A stretch of 58,183 nt of DNA from Micromonosporaceae bacterium (GTDB lineage: Bacteria; Actinomycetota; Actinomycetes; Mycobacteriales; Micromonosporaceae). The notes below the pieces were generated by a model. That model made no database searches, was not told the DNA's origin, and saw only the letters and a list, made by a program, of their open reading frames with translations. Both the position numbers and the translations under genes were made by a program. Shown piece after piece: positions 25,084-33,526 of the stretch; positions within the stretch are counted from its first letter, which is position 1; each line of letters starts with the position of its first letter. Where the stretch lies: NCBI GenBank assembly GCA_009377645.1, contig WHTQ01000018.1:1-58183 (forward strand), written 5' to 3'.

Positions 25084-27147
25084 ATGCCAGGAGCCGCCCG
25101 CCGCCCGAGGTGGATCGCGATCGCCGGAGTGCTGGCCGGGCTTGCCGGGCTGGTGGCGGGGCCGGTCGCCGCACCCGCCGCGTCGGCCGCGCCCGCCGCG
25201 TCCGCCGCCGCACCCGCCCGCGCCGACCAGATCCGGGACGCCCAGTGGCATGTGGACTATCTGGACCTGGCCACCGCCCACACCGTCACCCGGGGCGAGG
25301 GCGTGACCGTCGCGCTGATCGACTCCGGTGTGGACGCCACCCACCCGGACCTGCGGGACAACCTGCTGCCCGGGGTCGACCTGGTGGACCCGGACAACCC
25401 AGACGCGTGGACCCCCGAGGAGCACGGCACGCTGGTCGCCGGGGTGCTGGCCGGGCACGGGCACGGGCCCGGCGGCGGCGACGGGGTGATCGGGGTGGCG
25501 CCCGCGGCGCTGGTGCTGCCGGTCCGGGTGTCCACCGGCGAGGACGACCAGCCCGGCGGCGGCAGCGTGGCCGAGGGCGTGCGGCAGGCGGTCGCCGGTG
25601 GCGCGACCGTCATCAGCGTCTCGCTCTCCTCCGAGCGCTCGGAGGTCGACGAGCGGGCGATCGAGGCCGCCCGGCGGGCGGACGTGGTGGTAGTCGCGGC
25701 GGCCGGCAACCGCCCGGACGCGGAGGGGGTCACCTTCCCGGCCGCCCTGCCCGCGGTGCTGGCGGTCGGCGGGGTGGACCGGGACGGTGACCTGGCCGGG
25801 TTCTCGGTGACCGGACCGGAGATCGCGCTCACCGCCCCCGGCGACGAGCTGGTCACCACCGCCCCCGGCGACGAATACCTCGTGGCCAGCGGCACCAGCC
25901 TGGCCGCGCCGGTGGTGGCCGGCACCGCCGCGCTGGTCCGGGCCGCCCATCCGGAGCTGACCGCCGACCAGGTGATCCACCGGCTGGTCGCCACCGCCAC
26001 CGATGCGGGGCCACCCGGTCGGGACGACCAGTACGGGCACGGCGTGCTCGACCCGGTGGCGGCGCTGGCTGCCGACCTGCCCGGGATGTCACCGGTGCCG
26101 GACGAGCCGGACCAGACTCGGCAGGCGCAGTGGCACCTGGAGCTGCTGGACTTGTCGGCCGCGCACGCGGTGACCCGGGGCGAGGGGGTGACCGTCGGGC
26201 TGGTCGGTGCCGGGGTCGACGGCGGCCACCCGGACCTGCACCGCAACCTGCTGCCCGGCACCGACCTGGTCGAGCCGGAGCGCCCGGACGCGTGGACCCC
26301 GACCGCCAGCGGTACCGCGGTGGCTGGTCTGGTGGCCGGCCACGGCAACCGGCTCACCGACCAGGAGCCCGGCAACCGGGGCGTGCTCGGGGTGGCACCG
26401 GCCTCGACCCTGCTGCCGGTCCGGGTGACCGGCCCGGACCTGACCGACCGGGAGGCGGTCGACCTGGCCGCCGAGGGGATCGAGTGGGCGGTGGCGAACG
26501 GGGCAACGGTCGTCTGCTACACCGCCGGGCGGGCCTCCCGGGACGTGTTCGCCGAGGCGGTCGCGGCGGCCCAGGCGGCGGATGTCGTGATCGTGGCCGC
26601 GGCCGGCGACCAGCCCGGGCCGGACGAGGTGTGGTTCCCGGCGGCCAACCCGGCGGTGGTCGCCGCGACCGCGGTCGACCGGGACGGCCGGCTGGTCGAG
26701 GACGCGGTCACCGGCCCCGAGATCGCGCTCGCGGCGCCCGCCGCCGACCTGCTGACCACCGCCCCGGAGGGCGGCTACCAGGAGCGGACCGGCAGCGCGC
26801 TGGCGGCGGCGGTGATCGCCGGGGCGGCGGCGCTGGTCCGGGCCGCCCACCCGGAGCTGACCGCCGACCAGGTGATCCACCGGCTGGTCGCCACCGCCAG
26901 CGACGCGGGCCCACCCGGCCGGGACGACCAGTTCGGGCACGGCGTGCTGGACCTGGTGGCCGCGCTGACCGCGGACGTGCCGCCGCCGGCGCCCGCCACC
27001 CCGTCCACCCTGCCCACCTCACCCGGTGGCGATGCCGCCCCGCCGCCGGACGAGCGGGATCTCAGCCGACCGGTGATCGTGGTGCTGGTGGTCGCGGCCG
27101 CGGCGGCGCTGGCCGGCACCGCCGTGCTGGTCGTGCGCCGTGCCTGA
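25084..27147 (+). CDS. membrane-anchored tandem subtilase: active domain plus catalytically dead copy
   Basis: A 687-residue exported protein: signal peptide (about 1-45), two S8 peptidase domains (about 50-330 and 345-630), a Pro-rich linker and a C-terminal transmembrane helix (about 662-684), as in mycosin-like proteases. Domain 1 keeps D80 (VALIDSGVD), H114 (EEHGT), oxyanion N209 (AAAGN) and S272 (SGTSLAAP). At the matching sites domain 2 has G375, S409, D509 and A572, so it is a pseudoprotease. The domain ends are almost identical in DNA: 25931-26060 and 26831-26960 differ at 8 of 130 bases by my count. GGAGG lies 8 bases before the ATG. No ESX genes are nearby. Confidence 0.9.
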   Translation: MPGAARRPRWIAIAGVLAGLAGLVAGPVAAPAASAAPAASAAAPARADQIRDAQWHVDYLDLATAHTVTRGEGVTVALIDSGVDATHPDLRDNLLPGVDLVDPDNPDAWTPEEHGTLVAGVLAGHGHGPGGGDGVIGVAPAALVLPVRVSTGEDDQPGGGSVAEGVRQAVAGGATVISVSLSSERSEVDERAIEAARRADVVVVAAAGNRPDAEGVTFPAALPAVLAVGGVDRDGDLAGFSVTGPEIALTAPGDELVTTAPGDEYLVASGTSLAAPVVAGTAALVRAAHPELTADQVIHRLVATATDAGPPGRDDQYGHGVLDPVAALAADLPGMSPVPDEPDQTRQAQWHLELLDLSAAHAVTRGEGVTVGLVGAGVDGGHPDLHRNLLPGTDLVEPERPDAWTPTASGTAVAGLVAGHGNRLTDQEPGNRGVLGVAPASTLLPVRVTGPDLTDREAVDLAAEGIEWAVANGATVVCYTAGRASRDVFAEAVAAAQAADVVIVAAAGDQPGPDEVWFPAANPAVVAATAVDRDGRLVEDAVTGPEIALAAPAADLLTTAPEGGYQERTGSALAAAVIAGAAALVRAAHPELTADQVIHRLVATASDAGPPGRDDQFGHGVLDLVAALTADVPPPAPATPSTLPTSPGGDAAPPPDERDLSRPVIVVLVVAAAAALAGTAVLVVRRA

Positions 27148-27149
27148 TC

Positions 27150-27228
27150 CCGCCGATCTTGGAGTCGTGGTGGCGGACATAGTCCTCTATATCCGACATG
27201 TTGTCCACCACAAGTCCAAGATCGGCGG
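27150..27228. repeat. long palindrome between convergent stops, possible bidirectional terminator
   Basis: The outer arms (CCGCCGATCTTGGAGTCGTG.. and its complement) match at about 22 of 24 positions. An inner hairpin CGGACATAG/CTATATCCG sits between them. The element fills almost exactly the space between the two convergent stop codons. Its AT-rich core and GATCTTGGA motif look like a dispersed intergenic repeat of Micromonosporaceae type; this family link is from memory. Confidence 0.75.
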
Positions 27229-28659
27229 TTAGGGGGCGGTGATCGTGGCGGCGACGGTGGCGGTCGGCGCGATCCCGAGCCGCACCTGCGATCCGGGGCA
27301 CGCGAGCACCGCGTCCTGCCGCGGGCCGTCGAACCGCACCCGCGTACCGTCCTGCTCCTGGCTGGCCCGCGGGAAGGCCGCTGCATACCACTGCCGGACG
27401 GTGTCGCACAGCGCCGGCCCGCCGCCCCGGTCGACCAGCGCCAGGCCGACCGCCGTGGCGTCACCGTTGGTCCACACCGCCAGCTCGCCACCGTCCCATG
27501 CGGACACGCGCTGCCGGGGCTGGTCCAGGCTCGCGGACACCTCCCCGCCCGGGGCGGTCAGCAGCCACTCCAGCTCGGCCGCGCCGAAGCTGCTGGTGCG
27601 CGCGTGCTCCCACGGCCCGCCCGGGTCGGCCAGCGTCGCCGGCCGCCGCGGCTGCTCGCCGTGCCGCTCCGGAAACAGCACCGCCGCGGTGCTGGCCGGC
27701 GGGTCGCGGTAACCCGCCTCCACCTCGTCCCAGCCGCCGGCGAGCCACCGCCGGCAGGTGTAGCGGAGCCCCTCGCGGTACGGGAACTGCAGCTCGGCCA
27801 GCAGGTACGGGCTGTAGCCGGCGAGTGCTCCCTGCCCGGCTCGCAACCGCAGATCCCCGCGCAGCACCGCCTGCTGGGCTGGCGTGAGCACGGCCGTGGC
27901 GTAGTGCAGCATCGTGGTGGTGGCGCTGCCTTCGACCAGCGCGGCCGAGGCGAGCCGGGCGTCGGTGGACTCGTCCCCGTCCCGGCTGTCAGACGGCCGG
28001 CCCAGGTGCTGGAACGACAGCGCGTGCTCCAGCTCGTGGGCGAGCACCACCCGCTCCAGCGGGCGTAACCGGTCCGGGTCGTCGTCGGCGGCGCGGACCC
28101 CGATCACGCCCTGCTCGCCGAGGTGGTAGCCATTGACCTGTTCGGCGAACGCGTCGACCCGCAGCGACCCGAGGTCGGTGCCGGGCTGGATCGCGCCGAG
28201 TCCGGTGAGCGCCCGGGTGTCGAGATCGACCTGCGCGGGCTCCGCCCGACCGCGGAACGAGCGCGCCACCCGGGCGGTCATCTCGGCGTCCGGCAGCAGC
28301 TGAATATCGGGCGACTCGACCAGCTCCCGCCTGCGCAGCGCCTCGGTATGGGCGGTCACCGCGGCCAGGCTCGCCGGCTCGGCGAGGGCCGGCGGTGCGG
28401 TTCCGGGATCGGCGCACGCCTGCAGCAGCGGATCGTCGCCGATCAGGAGGCTGCCCAGCCCACCCAGCCGCTCCCGCAGCAGGGCCTCCGCCGGGTCGGT
28501 CAGCGGCGGCTGGCCCACGCCGGTGGGCGGCGACGCCGGGGGCGGCGTCGGCGCCGTCCAAGGCGCCGGCACCAGCAGTACGCCCACCAGCCCGACGGTC
28601 AGGACTGCAGCGGCCAGCGACACAGGTCCTCGTCTCCAGGGTCTCCGGGCGGTCGCCAC
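27229..28659 (-). CDS. membrane-anchored HExxH metalloprotease-like protein
   Basis: A 476-residue protein with one N-terminal transmembrane helix (about 12-31), a Pro-rich spacer and a large extracytoplasmic domain. The zinc motif HELEH is at 208-212 (VVLAHELEHALSFQ). A downstream E243 in LVEGSATTTM is a good third ligand, the gluzincin pattern. I do not recognise a named family. GTG 28659 has GGAGG 5 bases upstream. It is convergent with the tandem subtilase and divergent from the PPGW genes, so the stretch looks devoted to the cell surface. Confidence 0.75.
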   Translation of the reverse strand: MATARRPWRRGPVSLAAAVLTVGLVGVLLVPAPWTAPTPPPASPPTGVGQPPLTDPAEALLRERLGGLGSLLIGDDPLLQACADPGTAPPALAEPASLAAVTAHTEALRRRELVESPDIQLLPDAEMTARVARSFRGRAEPAQVDLDTRALTGLGAIQPGTDLGSLRVDAFAEQVNGYHLGEQGVIGVRAADDDPDRLRPLERVVLAHELEHALSFQHLGRPSDSRDGDESTDARLASAALVEGSATTTMLHYATAVLTPAQQAVLRGDLRLRAGQGALAGYSPYLLAELQFPYREGLRYTCRRWLAGGWDEVEAGYRDPPASTAAVLFPERHGEQPRRPATLADPGGPWEHARTSSFGAAELEWLLTAPGGEVSASLDQPRQRVSAWDGGELAVWTNGDATAVGLALVDRGGGPALCDTVRQWYAAAFPRASQEQDGTRVRFDGPRQDAVLACPGSQVRLGIAPTATVAATITAP

Positions 28660-28829
28660 CTCAGCCTCCAGCCTCGCTGGCTCGGTCCGACCACGGTAGC
28701 TCCCGAGCTCGCCGGGGGCCGGGCGCGCTGGCACCGATCAGGTACCTTGCTGGGGACCGTGGCGGCGGGCGAGCGCGACCCGTCCCCGGCGGCGCGCCAC
28801 CCGCCCCTCGTCCGAAGGAGACACCCCCG

Positions 28830-29789
28830 ATGAGCTGGACGTTCAACCCTCCTCCCGGCTGGCCGCCGCAGCCGGAGGGGTGGGTGCCGCCACCGGGGTG
28901 GGCGCCGGACCCGAGCTGGCCGCCAGCACCGGCTGGCTGGCAGTTCTGGGTCCCGGTGGGCAGCAGCGCAGTAGCCGCCGGCGGCGGCGCCCCGCCGCCT
29001 AGGTCGTCCGCTTCCACCCAGGTGGCGCAGTATGCGCCGACCCAGGTCGGCCCGTTCGCGCCGGCCCCGGCCGGCGGTGGAGCGCCACCCCACGCCGGCG
29101 GTGGAGCGCCACCCCACGCCGGCGGTGGAGCGCCACCCCACGCTGGTGGTGGAGCGCCACCCCACGCCGCCCAGCCGGCGCCCGCGGCGGCCGGCACCCG
29201 GCCGTGGTTCACCCGGTGGTGGGCGATCGCCGGCCTGATCGCCCTGCTGGTGATCGGCTCCGCCGTGGGGTTCGGCGGGACCCGGGTGGCCCTCGAGCTC
29301 ACATCGGGCGACGACTCGTCAACGACCAACGGAGCCGGCGAACCGGACGGCAGCCGGGGTAGCCGGGATGATCCGGGCATCGCCGCCCCGACGACGCCGG
29401 TCGCCAGCGGATCACCGGAGGCCACTGGGCCGCCCCGGCTCGCCCTGCCCACGATCTCGCCACCGTCGGTCGAGGGCGCGGCCGGCCAGCTGTGCGCGGA
29501 CGTGGCACTCATCATGATCACGGTGGTCACCGCCACCGCCGAGGCCGAGGACTTCGAGGCGTACCTGGACTCGGTCGTCGAGGCCCGGCACACCGCCGCC
29601 GGCGAGCTGCGGAGGCTCGCCGAGGACGCGGACACCGGGTCGGACCGGGCCGCGCTGGAGGTGTTCGCCGGCGAGGTCGACGCGTCGGCGCAGATGGTCG
29701 AGGACGACCCGAGCGATCAGACCACCTTCGAGGACTCCTTCGACCGCGTGTCGGACGCGTACCAGACGTTCACGGACGACAACTGCTAA
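28830..29789 (+). CDS. PPGW-repeat membrane protein, paralogue 1
   Basis: A 319-residue protein. The N-terminus (residues 1-42) is a Pro/Trp-rich module with PPPGWPPQPEGW-type repeats. Four GGGAPPHA repeats follow, then one transmembrane helix (about 130-152) and an acidic extracytoplasmic part with a helical C-terminal domain of about 100 residues (from LCADVALIMITVV). The function is unknown; Pro-rich cytoplasmic tails of this type often bind partner proteins. GAAGGAG lies 9 bases before the ATG. The next gene is a paralogue sharing the N-terminal module, 20 bases downstream. Confidence 0.8.
   Translation: MSWTFNPPPGWPPQPEGWVPPPGWAPDPSWPPAPAGWQFWVPVGSSAVAAGGGAPPPRSSASTQVAQYAPTQVGPFAPAPAGGGAPPHAGGGAPPHAGGGAPPHAGGGAPPHAAQPAPAAAGTRPWFTRWWAIAGLIALLVIGSAVGFGGTRVALELTSGDDSSTTNGAGEPDGSRGSRDDPGIAAPTTPVASGSPEATGPPRLALPTISPPSVEGAAGQLCADVALIMITVVTATAEAEDFEAYLDSVVEARHTAAGELRRLAEDADTGSDRAALEVFAGEVDASAQMVEDDPSDQTTFEDSFDRVSDAYQTFTDDNC
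29073..29168. repeat. four 24-base tandem repeats in the PPGW gene
   Basis: Four copies of GGCGGTGGAGCGCCACCCCA followed by CGCC (positions 29073-29096, 29097-29120, 29121-29144 and 29145-29168) differ at only two positions. They encode GGGAPPHA. The near identity points to recent expansion and probable length variation between strains. Confidence 0.95.
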
Positions 29790-29809
29790 CACCGGAGACA
29801 GGCACGCAG

Positions 29810-30913
29810 ATGAGCTGGACCTTCAACCCACCCCCCGGCTGGCCGGCGCAGCCGGAGGGGTGGCAGCCCCCGCCCGGATGGGCGCCCGATCCAAGCTGGC
29901 CGCCGGCGCCGCCGGACTGGCAGTTCTGGGTGCCCGCCGGGCCGGCGGTCCCCGCTGCGCCGGACCCGCCGCCTGCCCGGGACCCGGTGGCGGCGGCTCC
30001 GCCACCAAGCACCTACCCGGCAAGCACCTACCCGGCCGGGAGCTACCCGGCCGGGAGCTACCCGGCCGCCGGTGGAGCCGCCCCGCCGTACCCGACCAGC
30101 TCCGCACCCACGCCGCTGTCGTCCGCACCGCCGGCGGGCGAGCCGGGGCGGCGGCCCTGGCAGCAGCAGTGGTGGGCCGCCGGCGGAGCCGCGCTGGCGG
30201 TGCTGCTGGTCGGCTGCCTGGGTGGCGCGGCCGCGGCGCTAGTGACCAACCAGGACGAACCCACCGCGCCACCCTCCACGGCTCCCCCGGAGCCCACGGG
30301 CAGCCCGACTCCGGGGTCTGCCACCCCGGTGCCGGCGCCGTCCGGGTCCGGGCTGGCCGCCGGCCAGGAGCGCACCGGTGAGGGTCCGGCCATCGTCGAG
30401 CTGGACCTGCCGGAGGGCGCGGTGCGTACGATGACCGTCACGTTCACCGGCACCGAGTCCTACGAGATGTCTCTTGTAGACGGAGACGGGGAGGTTGTCG
30501 GGTTCCTGGGCACCGGATCCGGCGACTACACCGGCACCCACCTGCTCGGCGAGGGGTTCTTGACCACCGAGACGCCCGCGGCGCTGGATATCGTGCAGGC
30601 CGACGGCGGATCGTGGGCGGTCCAGGTGCAGGACATCGCCGACGCACCGGTCTGGCCCGCGCAGAGCACCGGCACCGGCAACACGGTGCTCCAGATCGAC
30701 CAGAACGCGGTCGCCGAACCGGTCGCCGTCACCGGTACCCACGACGGCGAAGCGAACTTCATCGTCTGGGCGTACTCCGTAGAGGACTTCGGGGACGTCC
30801 TGCTGTTCAACGAGATCGACCAGTTCTCCGGAGCCGCGCAGGAGAAGCTGGCCGGTAACGTGTCCATCATGGAGATCCAGGCTGACGGCGCCTGGACCGT
30901 ACGCCCCGATTGA
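29810..30913 (+). CDS. PPGW-repeat membrane protein, paralogue 2
   Basis: A 367-residue paralogue. Residues 1-42 differ from the preceding gene at only four positions. A linker with STYPA/GSYPA pentapeptide repeats (DNA 30007-30066) follows, then one transmembrane helix (about 124-147) and a Thr/Pro-rich stalk. The external domain of about 180 residues is beta-rich (VELDLPEGAVRTMTVTFTGT) and unrelated to that of paralogue 1. It resembles sugar- or ligand-binding beta-sandwiches only in general character. The two genes form a likely operon. The ribosome site (GGAGA, 12 bases away) is weak. Confidence 0.8.
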   Translation: MSWTFNPPPGWPAQPEGWQPPPGWAPDPSWPPAPPDWQFWVPAGPAVPAAPDPPPARDPVAAAPPPSTYPASTYPAGSYPAGSYPAAGGAAPPYPTSSAPTPLSSAPPAGEPGRRPWQQQWWAAGGAALAVLLVGCLGGAAAALVTNQDEPTAPPSTAPPEPTGSPTPGSATPVPAPSGSGLAAGQERTGEGPAIVELDLPEGAVRTMTVTFTGTESYEMSLVDGDGEVVGFLGTGSGDYTGTHLLGEGFLTTETPAALDIVQADGGSWAVQVQDIADAPVWPAQSTGTGNTVLQIDQNAVAEPVAVTGTHDGEANFIVWAYSVEDFGDVLLFNEIDQFSGAAQEKLAGNVSIMEIQADGAWTVRPD

Positions 30914-30944
30914 CCCCGGCTGGGCCGGTCCGCGGAGCGGCCGG

Positions 30945-30984
30945 GGGACGGCGGCGGGAGGCTCGACCCGCCCGCCGCCGTCCC
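30945..30984. terminator. strong bidirectional terminator hairpin
   Basis: GGGACGGCGGCGGG (30945-30958) and CCCGCCGCCGTCCC (30971-30984) form a perfect 14-pair stem with a 12-base loop. It lies between the convergent PPGW-2 and MT0933-like genes. Confidence 0.75.
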
Positions 30985-30997
30985 GGCAAGGAGGAGC

Positions 30998-31216
30998 CTA
31001 CGAGCCCTTGTTCTTGCGCTTGTTCTTCTTGGAGAACTTGTCGACGGCGGACTTCGCCGCATCCTCCCCCTTGTCGACCGCTCCTCGCAAGCGTCCACCG
31101 GTGGCGGAGTCGGCCCGATCGGCCGCGTTACCGATCTGGTCCTTCACCTTGTCGGCGCCACCCGCCTTGTCTATGGCCTTGTCCGCCATGTCGCCAATCC
31201 GGTCTCCGATCGCCAT
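30998..31216 (-). CDS. MT0933-like small antitoxin-family protein
   Basis: A 72-residue Lys/Asp/Ala-rich helical protein with the DKAxDKAGGADKVKDQI and TGGRLRGAVDKGEDAAK patterns of the MT0933 (Rv0909) antitoxin family. The C-terminus is very basic (SKKNKRKNKGS). In M. tuberculosis the family partner is Rv0910; no such toxin is adjacent here, so the antitoxin role is doubtful and a stress-type small protein is possible. ATG 31216 is chosen over a longer start, with AGGA just upstream. The 130-base gap to the next gene holds only GC-rich hairpin sequence. Confidence 0.7.
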   Translation of the reverse strand: MAIGDRIGDMADKAIDKAGGADKVKDQIGNAADRADSATGGRLRGAVDKGEDAAKSAVDKFSKKNKRKNKGS

Positions 31217-31346
31217 TCCTGTCAGCCCCTCTCTGACACTCCCGGTCCCCCCGGGCTTCCTCATCCGACGCTAGCGGCCGGGGCCGGTCCGCGCAGCGGT
31301 TTGGCCAGCCCGGTCCCGCCTCCGTCGCCTCGGGGGCGCGGCTGAG

Positions 31347-33473
31347 CTACCACGCCGGCGCCGCAGTCGGCTCCGGCGCGACCGCCGCCTCGTCCGGGGC
31401 CGCCTCGTCCGGGGCCGCCGGCGCCAGCCCGCGGCGAGCGAGCAGCGGCCCGATCTCCGGATCCCGCCCCCGGAACTCCCGGAACGCCGCCATCGGGTCG
31501 ACGCTGCCGCCTCGCGACAGCAGCCGGCGGCGGAACCAGTCGCCGTTCTCGCGGCGCAGCCCACCGTTGCTCCGGAACCACTCCACGGTGTCCGCGTCCA
31601 GCACCTCGCTCCAGATGTACGAGTAGTAGCCGGCGCTGTAGGGCTCGGTGCTGAAGATGTGTGCGAAGTAGGTGGTCCGGTACCGCGGCGGCACGGCCGG
31701 CACCGCGGCTCCCGCCGCCACCAGCGCCTCGGCCTCGAACCGCTCCACATCGGAGATCGAAGCAGCCTCGCAGGCCGACAGCCGGTGCCAGGCCAGGTCG
31801 AGCAGCGCCGCCGCCAGGTACTCGGTCGTCTCGAAGCCGGCGTTGAACCGGTTGACCGCCCGCAGCCGCTCCACCAGCTCCGGCGGGATCGGCTCGCCGG
31901 TGTCGTGGTGCCGGGCGTAGTTCGCCAGCACCTCCGGCCACAGCATCCACACCTCGTTGAACTGGGACGGATACTCGACGAAGTCCCGCGGCACGCTGGT
32001 GCCCGAGAAGCGCGGATAGCGTACGTCCGAGAACAGCGTGTGCAGAGCGTGCCCGAACTCGTGGAACAGCGTCCTGACCTCGTCCACGGTCAGCAGCGCC
32101 GGCGCGCCGGCCGGTGGGCGGTTGATGTTCATGTTCACCACCGCCACCGGCCTGGTCTCCAGCAGCCGCGACTGCTGCACGAAGGTGCTCTGCCAGGCGC
32201 CGCCCCGCTTCGAGTCCCGGGTGAACAGGTCGGCCAGGAACAGCCCCAGCGGCGAGCCGTCGGCATCGAAGACCTCGAAGACTCGTACCGTCGGGTGATA
32301 GGTGGGCAGGTCCTTGCGCTCGGTCAACCGCAGCCCGTAGAGCTGGTTGGCGGCGAAGAAGACGCCGTCGGCAAGCACCTGGTCCAGCGGGAGGTACGGT
32401 CGCAGCGCCGCCGAGTCTACTTCGTACTTCTGCTTGCGCACCCGCTCGGTGTAGTGGGCCCAGTCCCACGGCTGCAGCTCGAACAGCTCGCCATCATCCT
32501 GGATGGACCTCTGCAGCTCGGCGGCTTCGAGCGCGGCGTTGGCCACCGCGGGCGGGGTGATCCGGGCCAGCATGCTCTCGACCGCCGCCACCGACCCGGC
32601 GGTCCGGTCCGCGATCTGGTAGGCGGCGTGGCTCGGATAGCCGAGCAGCGCGGCGCGCTCGGCCCGGAGCGTGACGATCCGGCGGACCAGCTCCCGGGTG
32701 TCGTGGGCGTTGCCCCGCGCACCGCGGCTGACCGACGCCCGGTGGATGCGCTCCCGCAGGTCCCGGTCCCGCAGCGACGCGAGCGGCGGCTGCGCCGTCG
32801 GCCGGATCAGGGTCAGCACGTGCTCGCCGGTGCCCCGTTCCCGCCCGGCCTCGGCCGCCGCCCCGACCGCGTCGCCGGCCAGGCCGGTCAGCCGGGCCGG
32901 CTCGTCCACCGCCACCGCGAGCTCGTTGGTGTCGGCCAGCAACCGGGCCGCGAAGCTGGCTCGCAGGGTCGACAGCTCCTGGTTGAGCTCCCGCAGCCGC
33001 TCCTGGTCCGGCCCGGACAGCAGCACACCGGCCCGGACGAAGTCGGTGTGACAGCGCTCCAGCAGCCAGTGCGACTCGGGGTCCAGGTCGAGCTGGTCCC
33101 GGGTCTGATAGAGCCGCCGGACCCGCTCGTACAGCCGGGCGTCCAGGAAGATCGCGTCGTGGTGGGCGGCGAGCTTCGGGGCTACCTCCTGCTCGATCTG
33201 CTGCAGAGTCGGGTTGGTGTCGGCGCTCGTGATGTTGTCGAACACCGACTGGACCCGCCGCAGCAGCACACCGGAGCGCTCCAGGGCGACCAGCGTGTTG
33301 TCGAAGGTCGGTGGTTCCGGGTTGGTGGCGATCGCCTCGACCTCGTCGCGCTGCTCGCGGATGCCCCGCTCCAGCGCCGGCAGGTAGTGCTCGTCTGCGA
33401 TCCGATCGAACGGCGGAAGCTGGTAGGGCAGGTCACTGGGGCGATCGAAGGGGTTCGGGTCAGACGACGTCAC
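31347..33473 (-). CDS. dcp: M3-family zinc oligopeptidase (peptidyl-dipeptidase Dcp-like)
   Basis: A 708-residue cytosolic M3 metallopeptidase that trims short peptides. The zinc motif HEFGH lies in VRTLFHEFGHALHTLFS, and the downstream Glu ligand region FVEYPSQFNEVWM is present. The long helical N-terminal half and total length match Dcp/OpdA. The C-terminal 25 residues are an Ala/Pro/Glu tail (DEAAPDEAAVAPEPTAAPAW). GTG 33473 has GGAGG 8 bases upstream. It is divergent from the RHH gene, with a palindrome in the 53-base gap. Confidence 0.92.
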   Translation of the reverse strand: MTSSDPNPFDRPSDLPYQLPPFDRIADEHYLPALERGIREQRDEVEAIATNPEPPTFDNTLVALERSGVLLRRVQSVFDNITSADTNPTLQQIEQEVAPKLAAHHDAIFLDARLYERVRRLYQTRDQLDLDPESHWLLERCHTDFVRAGVLLSGPDQERLRELNQELSTLRASFAARLLADTNELAVAVDEPARLTGLAGDAVGAAAEAGRERGTGEHVLTLIRPTAQPPLASLRDRDLRERIHRASVSRGARGNAHDTRELVRRIVTLRAERAALLGYPSHAAYQIADRTAGSVAAVESMLARITPPAVANAALEAAELQRSIQDDGELFELQPWDWAHYTERVRKQKYEVDSAALRPYLPLDQVLADGVFFAANQLYGLRLTERKDLPTYHPTVRVFEVFDADGSPLGLFLADLFTRDSKRGGAWQSTFVQQSRLLETRPVAVVNMNINRPPAGAPALLTVDEVRTLFHEFGHALHTLFSDVRYPRFSGTSVPRDFVEYPSQFNEVWMLWPEVLANYARHHDTGEPIPPELVERLRAVNRFNAGFETTEYLAAALLDLAWHRLSACEAASISDVERFEAEALVAAGAAVPAVPPRYRTTYFAHIFSTEPYSAGYYSYIWSEVLDADTVEWFRSNGGLRRENGDWFRRRLLSRGGSVDPMAAFREFRGRDPEIGPLLARRGLAPAAPDEAAPDEAAVAPEPTAAPAW

Positions 33474-33497
33474 TGTCGGTCCTCCGGACGCTAGCGG

Positions 33498-33520
33498 GAT
33501 GATAGCGGGACGCTATCATC
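33498..33520. promoter_or_regulatory. perfect 10+10 palindrome, candidate operator of the RHH gene
   Basis: GATGATAGCG and CGCTATCATC are perfect inverted arms around GGA. The right arm contains the -10 TATCAT (33514-33519), 7 bases before the ATG at 33527. A further CTAGCGGGAT partial copy precedes the palindrome. Binding would block the gene, and might affect the divergent dcp. Confidence 0.7.
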
Positions 33521-33526
33521 GGTGGC

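Noticed and set aside
25084-27147. Type VII (ESX) secretion locus, suggested by a mycosin-like protease
   Set aside because: No EccB/C/D/E, WXG100 or PE/PPE-like genes are present nearby; the tandem pseudo-domain is also unlike mycosins.
29073-29168. CRISPR-like array
   Set aside because: The 24-base repeats are contiguous without spacers and encode an in-frame octapeptide repeat.
30998-31216. A complete toxin-antitoxin pair around the MT0933-like gene
   Set aside because: The neighbours are a PPGW membrane protein and an M3 peptidase; no Rv0910-like or other toxin is adjacent.
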